A stretch of 64,000 nt of DNA, from positions 124,001 through 188,000 of the forward strand of contig CBDCSK010000016.1 in NCBI GenBank assembly GCA_965221605.1, written 5' to 3'. The translations under genes and the position numbers were made by a program. Below, one piece after another: positions 42,054 through 51,646 of this stretch (position 1 is its first letter; each line of letters starts with the position of its first letter). This DNA is from Aldehydirespirator sp965221605. Lineage in GTDB: Bacteria > Actinomycetota > Acidimicrobiia > Acidimicrobiales > Aldehydirespiratoraceae. The notes beneath the pieces were generated by a model. It did not search any database. It saw only the letters and a list, made by a program, of their open reading frames with translations, and was not told the origin of the DNA.

Positions 42054-42148
42054 AGACCCCTAGTCTCCTTCCCAGGAAGATACCTTCCTGGGAAGATACC
42101 TCGCGCGAGGGCCCTCGCGACGACGCTTCTCGGCCACGGCCTGTCCAT
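42050..42148 (-). CDS. Bridging mini-ORF (32 aa) between AtuA and TIGR03084 genes
   Basis: ATG 42148 directly follows the AtuA TGA (TGAATG). The frame stays open for 32 codons, and its TGA (42050-42052) overlaps the next GTG (42051-42053) as GTGA. The peptide (starts MDRPWPRSVVARALARG) is basic. Its 3' half spans a 16-bp near-duplicated unit and a hairpin. The whole 95-nt gap is thus readable without interruption. Confidence 0.42.
   Translation of the reverse strand: MDRPWPRSVVARALARGIFPGRYLPGKETRGL
42069..42119. repeat. Hairpin plus 16-bp palindrome in the AtuA-TIGR03084 gap
   Basis: TTCCCAGGAAG (42069-42079) and CTTCCTGGGAA (42084-42094) form a perfect 11-bp stem with a 4-nt loop. CGCGAGGGCCCTCGCG (42104-42119) is a perfect palindrome. 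On the minus strand the hairpin reads as two 16-nt direct units starting GGTATCTTCC. Strong structure inside a translated bridge suggests a regulatory or stability element. Confidence 0.72.
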
Positions 42149-43907
42149 TCAGTCCGGGAGCAGCCTCTCGGGCACGTCCACAACCCTGGCCCGGAGCCAC
42201 TCGCCGAGGCTCTTGGCCTGCGGGTCCTGGCGGTCCGAGGCGGCGACCCCGTCGCCCAGCAGGCCGTGGATCACGAAGTTGAGCGACCAGAGGTTGGGGA
42301 GCCGGTGCCGATCCACCCTTAGCGGAGCGGCTTCAGGGAGCAACTCTCGCAGCCGGTCGATGCTCAGGAAACCGTCGAGCCAGTCGAAGGCGTCCACAGA
42401 GCGGGCGAACACTCCCAGGTTGGCGTTGCCGCCCTTGTCCCCGGAGCGGGTGCCCACCACCCGGCCCAGCGGTGACGGCACGGTGGGACCCCAGTCCCGG
42501 TCGCCGGCGGGTGGGGCAGCAACCGGGATGGGCGTCACATGCACATGCCCGGCCGGCACTGGGTCGACAACCGTGCGCTCGCCATCGAGGAACGTGACGT
42601 ACTGGGGCACCACCGAGGCAGGCACGGTGGCGGGCCGGTAGACGCCGAAGGCCCGCGGCCGGGCCGCCGAGCCGGGCGAGAACATCCCGGGGATGGTGGC
42701 CAGCGCCAGTTCGTTCATGGCGTCGGACAGGGTGCGCCCGAGCCGCTGCTCGTCGTGGTCGAACACGCTGAGGCGCCACACCGCGGCAGCCTCCTCGTTG
42801 GTGGCCGGGTCGGCCTTGTCGGTGCGCACCACCCGCTCGGTCACCTTGGCGTAGTCGCCGGGCTCATGCGGGCAGGCCCGCCAGAAGGCGTCGTGCACCA
42901 GATCGGCCTTGGCCTCGATGTCGAGCCCGGTGAGCCCCACGGTGATCTCGCTGCGGTAGCCGCCCATCTCGTTGGTGGCCACCTTGAGGGTGGGCGGCGG
43001 CGGCTCGCCGCGAACCGAGTCGATCCGCACCCGGTCGGGCCCGGCCTGGGTGAGCCGGATGGTGTCGAAGCGGGTGGTGACGTCTGGTCCCAGATAGCCC
43101 GGCGCGTCGATCTCGTAGAGCAGCTGCGCGGTGACCGTGCCCACCGTGACCGCGCCGCCGGTGCCGTCGTGCTTGCCGATCATCGAGGAGCCGTCGACCG
43201 CGATCTCGGCCCACGGGAAACCGGTGCGGGCCATGCCGTCGACCTCGGTGAAGAACGAGTAGTTCCCACCGGTGGCCTGGGTGCCGCACTCGATCACGTG
43301 ACCGGACGCGACCGCGCCGGCCAGCGCGTCCCAGTCGTCGACGGCCCAGTCGTGGTGCCAGGCTGCGGGACCGCAGACCACCGCGGCGTCGGTGACCCTG
43401 CCGGTCACCACGATGTCGGCGCCGCGGCGCAGGGCCTCGGCGATGCCCCACCCGCCCAGATAGGCGTTGGCGGTGATCAGCCTGGTCGTGTCGACCATCG
43501 GATCGCCGGTGGTGAAGGAGCGCAATGTCACCGCGTCGGCCGCGCCCGGATCCAGACGCGACATGAGGTCGTCGCCGTCCACGCACGCGATCCTCGGGGT
43601 CAGGCCCAGACGGCCGGCCACCTCGGCGACGGCCTCCGCGCAGCCTCGGGGATCGAGCCCGCCCGCGTTGGACACCACCCTGATGCCCCTGTCCAGACAG
43701 GCGCCCATCACCTGCTCCATCTGCCTCACGAAGCTGCGGGCGTAGCCCCCGCCGGGACGTCGCTCGCGGGTCCGGGCCAGGATCAGCATGGTCAGCTCGG
43801 CCAGCCAGTCGCCGGTGAGGACATCGATGGGCCCGCCGTCCACCATCTCGGCCGCGGCCGACAGGCGGTCGCCGTAGAAGCCGGAGCAGTTGGCGATCCG
43901 GATGGAC

Positions 43908-43915
<8 letters not shown>
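42149..43915 (-). CDS. AtuA family protein (acyclic terpene utilisation)
   Basis: A 588-residue protein of the AtuA/DUF1446 family. The N-terminus IRIANCSGFYGDRLSAAAEM, the segment VVSNAGGLDPRGCAEAV near residue 80, and GADIVVTGRVTDAAVVCGP near 165 are diagnostic. The C-terminal part (GTRSGDKGGNANLGVFAR near 495) matches the small second domain often encoded separately, so this is a two-domain fusion. AtuA is required for citronellol/geraniol use in Pseudomonas, but its reaction is unknown. It overlaps the carboxylase alpha gene by 8 nt. Confidence 0.93.
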
Positions 43916-45889
<1,974 letters not shown>

Positions 45890-45893
<4 letters not shown>

Positions 45894-45964
45894 AGCCGGA
45901 ACACCCCATAGCCCTCGGCGGCGTTCATGCCGCTGCGCCGAGCTACCGGCGCCGAGCCGCTCAC
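45890..45964 (-). CDS. Junction mini-ORF 3 (24 aa)
   Basis: GTG 45964 overlaps the previous mini-ORF's TGA by 4 nt. 24 codons follow (starts VSGSAPVARRSG), and the TGA (45890-45892) overlaps the alpha-subunit GTG at 45893. Sequence is identical to mini-ORFs 1 and 2. The final nine codons (AEGYGVFRL) equal the beta subunit's C-terminus. Confidence 0.4.
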
Positions 45965-46035
45965 AGCCGGAACACCCCATAGCCCTCGGCGGCGTTCATG
46001 CCGCTGCGCCGAGCTACCGGCGCCGAGCCGCTCAC
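45961..46035 (-). CDS. Junction mini-ORF 2 (24 aa)
   Basis: The middle copy of the identical 75-nt frame. Its GTG (46033-46035) overlaps the TGA of mini-ORF 1 and its TGA (45961-45963) overlaps the GTG of mini-ORF 3. An internal ATG gives a shorter reading, MNAAEGYGVFRL. A GGGG about 10 nt before each GTG could serve as ribosome site. Confidence 0.4.
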   Translation of the reverse strand: MSGSAPVARRSGMNAAEGYGVFRL

Positions 46036-46106
46036 AGCCGGAACACCCCATAGCCCTCGGCGGCGTTCATGCCGCTGCGCCGAGCTACCGGCGCCGAGCC
46101 GCTCAC
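46032..46106 (-). CDS. Junction mini-ORF 1 (24 aa)
   Basis: Its GTG (46104-46106) overlaps the carboxylase beta-subunit TGA (46103-46105) as GTGA. The 24-codon frame ends in TGA 46032-46034 overlapping the next unit's GTG. It is the first link in the three-unit chain from beta to alpha subunit. Confidence 0.4.
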   Translation of the reverse strand: MSGSAPVARRSGMNAAEGYGVFRL

Positions 46107-47830
46107 AGCCGGAACACCCCATAGCCCTCGGCGCCGGTGATAGGCGTGTTGCCTACTACTGACAGGCACATGCCCAGGACGCTGCGGGTGTCTCGGGGAT
46201 CGATGATGCCGTCGTCGCTGATGGCTCCGGTGGCCCGCAGTGCCAGCGAGCCCCGCTCCTGGATCGCCTCGGCCTGAGCCACGATGCGGGCGTCCTCCTC
46301 CTCGTCGAAGGATTCGCCCTTGCGGGCCGCTCGGGCCCGGCGCACCTCCGACATCACCCCCGCGATCTGCTTGGGGCCCATCACCGCGATCTTGGCCGTG
46401 GGCCACAGCCAGGTGAAGCGGTTGCCGAAGGCCCGTCCCGACATGCCGTAGGTTCCGGCCCCGTAGGAGGACCCGATGATCACGGTCAGATGAGGCACCG
46501 TGGAGTTGGCGACCGCGTTGATCATCTGCGATCCCTTCTTCACCATGCCGTCGGCCTCGTAGTCCCGCCCGACCATGAAGCCGGTGATGTTCTGCAGGAA
46601 CACCAGCGGGATGTCGACCTGGTTGCAGAGCTGGATGAAGGTGGCGCCCTTCTGGGACGAGTCGGGATAGAGCACACCGTTGTTGGCCAGGATCCCCACC
46701 GGGTAGCCGCAGATCGACGCCCAGCCACACACCAGGGTGGTGCCGTAACGGGCCTTGTACTCCTCGAAGCGGGAGCCGTCCACTACCCGGGCGATCACCT
46801 CGCGCATGTCGAAGGGCTGGCGCAGATCCCGGCTGACCAGCCCGAGCAGCTCCTCGGGGTCATGAACCGGCGGATCGGAGGCCATGGTCGGGCCCGTATG
46901 GGGCTTCTGGCGGTTGAGGTGCGACACGACCTCCCGGCACATGCGGATGGCGTCCATCTCGCTGGTCGCGAAGTAGTCGCCGAGCCCCGAGACCTCGGCG
47001 TGCAGGCGGGCTCCCCCCAGGGTCTCGTCGTCGGACTCCTCGCCGGTGGCCATCTTCACCAGCGGAGGGCCGGCCAGGAAGATCTTCGACTGGTCGGCCA
47101 CCACGATGTTGTAGTCCGACAGGCCAGGCTGGTAGGCGCCTCCAGCGGTGGACGACCCGAACACCACGCACACCGTGGGGATGCGCATCTTGGACAGCTC
47201 GATCATCTCGTAGAAGAACCGGCCCGACTCGGCGAAGTGCACGGTCTGGGATCGGCTGGCGCCCCCGCCGGTGAACTCCGAGCCGCCGCGGTCGCTGCCG
47301 CCCAGACGCAGATCGGCGCCGGCCGACTCCACGAAGCTCACATAGGGGATGTGGTTGTCGCGTGCGATCTCCAGGGCCCGCATCCACTTCTTGCTGGCAT
47401 ACGGCGTGAGGGCACCGGCCAGCACGCTGGGGTCGTTGCCCATGATCACGCACTCGGCGCCGCCGATCACTCCGACGCCGACCACCATCCCGCCGCCCAT
47501 GGTGTAGTCGGAGTGGTAGGCGGCCAGCGCGCTGATCTCCAGGAACGGGCTGTTGGGATCGATCACGTTGGCGATGCGCTCCCTGATGGGCAGCTTGCCC
47601 CGGTTGCGCAGCCGCTCCATCGACGCGGGTCCTCCACCGGCCTCGGCCTCGTCGAGCAGTTCCTCGATCTCCGCCAACTGCTCCAGCACGTCGTCGCGGT
47701 TCTGGCGGAACGTCTCGCTGCTCGCGTTCACCGCCGTCGGCAGCGCGGGCGCCAGCAGCACCGGAGAGCCAGCAGCCGCGCCCCCGTCGATCCTCACCGC
47801 AGAGAAACTACCGCCCACGGGCTGCGACAC
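46103..47830 (-). CDS. Acyl-CoA carboxylase beta subunit (carboxyltransferase)
   Basis: A 575-residue carboxyltransferase. KLPIRERIANVIDPNSPFLE near residue 79, SFVESAGADLRLGG near 165 and FGSSTAGGAYQPGLSDYNI near 225 belong to the N-domain. VFLQNITGFMVGRDYEADG near 412 and GSSYGAGTYGMSGRAFG near 450 form the C-domain acyl-CoA site. The pattern is that of methylcrotonyl-CoA/geranyl-CoA carboxylases rather than propionyl-CoA. It is first in the operon leading to the alpha subunit and AtuA. The first about 30 residues are unconserved, so the true start may be slightly downstream. Confidence 0.93.
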   Translation of the reverse strand: MSQPVGGSFSAVRIDGGAAAGSPVLLAPALPTAVNASSETFRQNRDDVLEQLAEIEELLDEAEAGGGPASMERLRNRGKLPIRERIANVIDPNSPFLEISALAAYHSDYTMGGGMVVGVGVIGGAECVIMGNDPSVLAGALTPYASKKWMRALEIARDNHIPYVSFVESAGADLRLGGSDRGGSEFTGGGASRSQTVHFAESGRFFYEMIELSKMRIPTVCVVFGSSTAGGAYQPGLSDYNIVVADQSKIFLAGPPLVKMATGEESDDETLGGARLHAEVSGLGDYFATSEMDAIRMCREVVSHLNRQKPHTGPTMASDPPVHDPEELLGLVSRDLRQPFDMREVIARVVDGSRFEEYKARYGTTLVCGWASICGYPVGILANNGVLYPDSSQKGATFIQLCNQVDIPLVFLQNITGFMVGRDYEADGMVKKGSQMINAVANSTVPHLTVIIGSSYGAGTYGMSGRAFGNRFTWLWPTAKIAVMGPKQIAGVMSEVRRARAARKGESFDEEEDARIVAQAEAIQERGSLALRATGAISDDGIIDPRDTRSVLGMCLSVVGNTPITGAEGYGVFRL

Positions 47831-47896
47831 CGGCCACGCGTCCGCGTGTAGCCGGCCTCATTGCCTCCTGCCTGCTCTCCCTCCTAGCCTTCGGAC

Positions 47897-48886
47897 ATGG
47901 GTATGGCGGTGCCGTTCCCGGAGACTCTGCCGGCGGGTTACCAATGGTTCGACGGCGAGCCCGCGTTCGATCCCGAGTTCCACCTTCAGTTGGAGGAGCC
48001 CCACGAGGTCGTCATGCTCTCGGACCTCGGCTACGGCCAGGACGAGATCGCCACCAAGGCCACCCCGGTGGCGGCATCGTCCCCGTTCCGGGTGCTCAGC
48101 GATGCGGGCGCCGCCGTCATGCTTTACGTCGCCCGGCGGCTGCGGCCCTTCGCCCGTCCCGCAGGCAACCGCATCGAGCGGATGACCCGCAGCGGCTGTT
48201 ACCGGTCGCGATGGCTGAGGGATCTGTGCATCAGCACCGAGGTGAACGACCACCTCGAGCGCATCTACGGGATCGCCATCGCGCCCCATCCGATGCCCGT
48301 TCACCTCGGCCACATCAACTACGAACCCTCCCGCCTCGAGGCGGCCATCGACAAGTGGCACCACGACACGCTGCCGCTCGACTACGTCATGCCTGTAACC
48401 GATCCGGCCCGGGTGCCGGGCGGGCGTTTCGAGTACTTCCTGGGCACCAAGCACGAGGCCGCCGCGCTGGCGGCCGAGGATCGCACCCCACCGCCGGAGA
48501 GCGTCGTCGCGCCCGAGTTCGGCGGACCAGGTTACGCCATCGCCTTGCACGGCGACATGGTGGTCCATCGGGCCGCTCCACTGGACGCGCTGGCCGAGCG
48601 GATCTCCATGGTGAACGGCTACGTGGCCCTCGACACCGCCATCGACGACCAGAGCCGCACCGCGGACCTGATCATCGTCGACGACCACGAGACGCTGTGG
48701 ACCGAATGGGCCAAGACGGCCGCCTGGCGGTCCAGGGGACGGCTCTCCAGCGTGATCGACGGCCTCGAGTTCACCAGCGACCGCGACGCCGTCATCGACG
48801 CACTCGAATCGGCGGTGAGCGACGTGCAACGGGCCATCGCCGAGATGCGGGCCGGCTCCAGGATGACCGAGCACTACGGCGGCTGA
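47897..48886 (+). CDS. Uncharacterised protein, probable Fe(II)/2-oxoglutarate-type oxygenase
   Basis: A 329-residue protein. DKWHHDTLPLDYVM near residue 155 offers an H-x-D, GGRFEYFLGTKHEA near 175 resembles the following strand of 2OG oxygenases, and GDMVVHRAAPL near 220 gives a distal His with a nearby Arg. These positions fit a double-stranded beta-helix oxygenase, but I cannot name the family and experimental support is unknown. The start is divergent from the carboxylase operon, only 66 nt apart, so they may be co-regulated. No signal peptide. Confidence 0.7.
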   Translation: MGMAVPFPETLPAGYQWFDGEPAFDPEFHLQLEEPHEVVMLSDLGYGQDEIATKATPVAASSPFRVLSDAGAAVMLYVARRLRPFARPAGNRIERMTRSGCYRSRWLRDLCISTEVNDHLERIYGIAIAPHPMPVHLGHINYEPSRLEAAIDKWHHDTLPLDYVMPVTDPARVPGGRFEYFLGTKHEAAALAAEDRTPPPESVVAPEFGGPGYAIALHGDMVVHRAAPLDALAERISMVNGYVALDTAIDDQSRTADLIIVDDHETLWTEWAKTAAWRSRGRLSSVIDGLEFTSDRDAVIDALESAVSDVQRAIAEMRAGSRMTEHYGG

Positions 48887-48985
48887 GACCAGAGGCCGAG
48901 CGGGCAGGTGAGCGAGTCCGGCCCCTGGCGGACGGGTGCTGCCGGCCGCGTGGGGGATCGCCGCGGTGGTGCAATGATGGGCGCC

Positions 48986-49192
48986 ATGACCGAGACCGTC
49001 GACACCAGCGTGGTGGACTTCCACTTCGACGTGCTGTGCCCCTGGGCCTACCAGACGTCCAAGTGGATCCGGGACGTGCGAGCCCAGACCGGCCTGGAGA
49101 TCATTTGGCGCTTCTTCCGCCTGGAGGAGATCAACCGGTTCGAGGGCAAGAAGCACCCGTGGGAGCGGCCCTGGTCCTACGGCTGGTCGCTC
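48986..49192 (+). pseudogene. DsbA-family oxidoreductase, 5' fragment
   Basis: About 69 codons from ATG 48986 read VVDFHFDVLCPWAYQTSKWI and KKHPWERPWSYGWS, the N-terminal thioredoxin-fold segment of DsbA-family (FrnE/HCCA isomerase-like) proteins, with a C-P-W active-site remnant. At about 49192 the similarity stops abruptly and continues, in another frame, as a flavin monooxygenase. Two thirds of the protein is missing, so it is non-functional. Confidence 0.78.
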
Positions 49193-50162
49193 CAGCGCCC
49201 TGCAGTTCATCCCTCACCTGGCCGGGAGCGCCGCCCACGTGACCGTGTTCCAGCGAACCCCGCCGTGGATGATCCCCCGGCCCGTCTACCACAAGCCGCT
49301 GCCCGACGGGCTCCTGCGACTGTTCGAGCTGGTGCCCGGCTACGCCCACTGGTTCCGGCTGCGGCTGTTCTGGTGCACCCACGAGGGCACGGTCGGCGCG
49401 CTGCGGCGCGACCCCGCGTGGGACGGGCCGCTCGAGCAGGCGGTCAGTCCCCGCAACGACGAGGCCCGCCGCCTGCTGACCCTGTACCTCGAGTCCCAGT
49501 TCGGCGACCGTCCCGACCTGCTGGCCAAGGTGGTTCCGGACTATCCGGTCGGGGCCAAGCGGGTAGTGCTCGACAACGGGATCTGGGCCAGCACTCTCAA
49601 GCGGCCCGACGTGGATCTGGTGAGAGACGGGATCGTCCGCATCGAGCCGGACGGTGTGCGCGGATCGGACGGCCGGCTCCATCCCGCTGATGTGATCGTC
49701 TACGGAACCGGATTCCGGGCTTCGGAGTTCCTCATGCCCATGCGGGTCTCCGGGCGCGGCGGCGCCGACCTGCACCAGACCTGGAACGGCGATGCCCGGG
49801 CCTACAACGGCGTGTGCGTTCCCGGCTTCCCCAACCTCTTCTGCCTGTACGGACCCAACACCAACATCGTGGTCAACGGCAGCATCATCTACTTCGCGGA
49901 GTGCGCCGCCCACTACGCGGTCGAATGCCTGCGCCTGCTGGCCGAACGGGGCGCGACGGCCATGGACTGCCGGCCCGAAGCCTACGGGCGCTACGCCGCC
50001 CGCATGGACGAGCACAACGCCCAGATGGCGTGGGGTATATCGCCGGTCAACAGCTGGTACAAGAGCCCCAGCGGAGGGGTGGCCCAGAACTGGCCCCTGC
50101 CCCTCATCGACTACTGGCGCCAGACCCGCCGCCCCGACCCCGCCGACTTCGAGCTGCTCTGA
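49193..50162 (+). pseudogene. Flavin-dependent (Baeyer-Villiger-type) monooxygenase, 3' fragment
   Basis: Sequence from the junction reads SALQFIPHLAGSAAHVTVFQ followed by RTPPWM, the middle of BVMO/FMO-type monooxygenases just after the NADPH motif. It continues normally through DVIVYGTGFRASEFL and CLYGPNTNIVVNGSII to the stop. The N-terminal FAD-binding half is deleted. A GTG at 49239 could express a 307-residue fragment, but without the FAD motif it could not be active. The final 110 bp are duplicated in decayed form at 51019-51145. Confidence 0.82.
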
Positions 50163-50168
50163 CGAAAC

Positions 50169-50303
50169 GTACACATTGAGTGTCGGTTGAGGCCGATTGC
50201 CGGCCACGAACTCCGGCCCGCCCCACTGCGCGTCCCTGTCGGTCCGCCCGATGTTGCCTCCCGTGAGCGTACAGATCGCAAGTCTTGAGTTGTACACTTA
50301 GAG
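50169..50303. promoter_or_regulatory. Toxin-antitoxin promoter with two similar GTACAC boxes
   Basis: GTACACATTGAG (50169-50180) and GTACACTTAGAG (50292-50303) match at 10 of 12 positions and bracket the upstream region. The second contains TACACT, a -10-like hexamer 6 nt before the antitoxin ATG. Autoregulatory operator sites are plausible because such operons usually bind their own antitoxin complex. Confidence 0.4.
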
Positions 50304-50304
50304 C

Positions 50305-50568
50305 ATGGATGTTGCAGTGACAGAGTTGCGGGCCCACCTGAGTCACTGGCTCGAACAGGTCCGAGACGGTGAGGAAGTCGTGGTCACCGAGCGGGGCGTG
50401 CCGGTCGCTCGACTCCTCGGGGTCGACACCGCCTCGACGATCGAGTCCCTCACCGCCCGTGGGGTCATCGCCAGACCTGCTCGCGGTGACCGGCCCGCCG
50501 CGGCTGAACAACAGCGGCCGCGGGCCCGCCGTCCGGTCTCGGAATTGGTGAGTGAGCAGCGGCGCTAA
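50305..50568 (+). CDS. Type II antitoxin, Phd/YefM family
   Basis: An 87-residue protein. VAVTELRAHLSHWLEQVRDG followed by EEVVVTERGVPVARLLG is the prevent-host-death DNA-binding fold. The C-terminal region (ARPARGDRPAAAEQQRPR) is basic and disordered and would wrap the toxin. The ATG lies 3 nt behind the repeated GTACAC box. The toxin gene starts 3 nt after its stop. It should neutralise the PIN RNase and repress its own promoter. Confidence 0.88.
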   Translation: MDVAVTELRAHLSHWLEQVRDGEEVVVTERGVPVARLLGVDTASTIESLTARGVIARPARGDRPAAAEQQRPRARRPVSELVSEQRR

Positions 50569-50571
50569 TCG

Positions 50572-51012
50572 ATGGCGATCGTCTACTTCGATGCCAGCGC
50601 GCTGGTGAAGCTGCTAGTGGAGGAGCCCGGCAGCGACACCGCCGCTGCGCTGTGGGACGGCTGCGACGCCGCGGTCTCCAGCCGTCTGGCCTACCCGGAG
50701 GTGTGCGCTTCACTGGCCGCGGCGGGCCGCAACCGCCACCTCGATGAACACAGCCTGGCGTCGTGTGAGCGGCAATGGGAGGATCTGTGGGCGGCGATGC
50801 GGCCCGTGGAGCTCACCCCATCGGTTGAGCGGTCCGCGGGCAGGCTGGCCAAGCGCCACGGACTCCGCGGCGGCGATGCGGTCCACCTTGCCAGCGCCCT
50901 GGAAATAGGTGCTGCCGAAGTGATCATGGCCGTGTGGGATCGCCGCCTCCACGCCGGAGCTATAGCCGAGAGTCTGAGCGTGGCGCCATCGTCGCTACGA
51001 GCGCCTAGGTAG
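50572..51012 (+). CDS. VapC-like PIN-domain ribonuclease toxin
   Basis: A 146-residue PIN protein. VYFDASALVKLLVEEPGS places the first catalytic Asp at residue 7. LAYPEVCASL near residue 39 supplies Glu, and LRGGDAVHLASAL near 100 the third acidic residue. MAVWDRRLHAGA near 121 gives the fourth. All four acidic positions are present, so the toxin is probably active. It is paired with a Phd-type antitoxin 3 nt upstream. The module sits between two copies of a monooxygenase 3' end, showing insertion into or replacement of a duplicated gene. Confidence 0.91.
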   Translation: MAIVYFDASALVKLLVEEPGSDTAAALWDGCDAAVSSRLAYPEVCASLAAAGRNRHLDEHSLASCERQWEDLWAAMRPVELTPSVERSAGRLAKRHGLRGGDAVHLASALEIGAAEVIMAVWDRRLHAGAIAESLSVAPSSLRAPR

Positions 51013-51018
51013 GCACCA

Positions 51019-51145
51019 GTTTGGCGCGCAAGATCTCGCCGGCCAGCGGCTGGTACGAGATCCCTAGAGGCCGGGTAGCCCAGAACTGGCCGCTGGCCCT
51101 GATCGACTACTGACGCCCCGACCCCGTCGACTTGAGTTGCTCTAA
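51019..51145 (+). pseudogene. Second, decayed monooxygenase 3' end
   Basis: This stretch aligns at the nucleotide level with the end of the monooxygenase at about 50030-50162. Shared blocks include CAGAACTGGCC, ATCGACTACTG and CCCCGACCCCG, and the stop is in the same place (CTCTAA versus CTCTGA). It carries an in-frame TAG, a TGA replacing the TGG of DYW, and small deletions. It starts a few bases after the toxin stop. Confidence 0.78.
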
Positions 51146-51646
51146 CGCGCTCCGAGTCAGCAGCAAGCAGAAGCCGGGCGGCAGACCGTGTCACTGTCCC
51201 GAGATGCGAGGCTCGCTCGCGGTCCGGAGAGGCCGGGTTGACGACCACGGGCACGAGACCACGATGGTCCACACCGACGGAACATCCCGCCTTCAGGGGC
51301 CGCACTAACCACGAAGCCGTCCACAGCGCGGGCGAGTACACGCGCGGCGATGCCCTCATCCAGTCGGTCGCGGAGAGCATCAGGATCAAAGGGTGCAACA
51401 AGCGACACTGGTGTAGTATTCAAATTGAACGCTGCGTACGCGGCCGAGGCCTGGTCGTGGGCGACTGGGGCCTCGCCAACTTCATCACCGACACACCATG
51501 GCCCTGGTGGGCCACCAGCAAACTCCTGCAACAGTGGGCCAACTCGGTGCGCTGCTGGAGCTAGTCGTCGTCGGTATCAGCGACGCGGGCTTTGCATCTT
51601 GCCACAGTGCTACGGCCTGCATCCACAGCGAGGCCGTGACCGGCGG
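51146..51646. other. About 500 bp without a convincing gene
   Basis: A minus-strand frame (51157 to about 51430) contains a protein-like stretch (LVAPFDPDALRDRLDEGIAA) but lacks a clear start and family. A plus-strand frame reads GDWGLANFITDTPWPWWATS before its stop at 51564. Neither could be assigned. The region is less GC-rich around 51400-51430 (GTAGTATTCAAATTGAAC). It is best described as degenerate accessory DNA between the toxin-antitoxin patch and PEP carboxylase. Confidence 0.4.

Noticed and set aside
51157..51531. Minus-strand 124-codon frame after the toxin-antitoxin region
   Set aside because: Only a short central stretch looks protein-like, with no clear start or known family; described as degenerate DNA.
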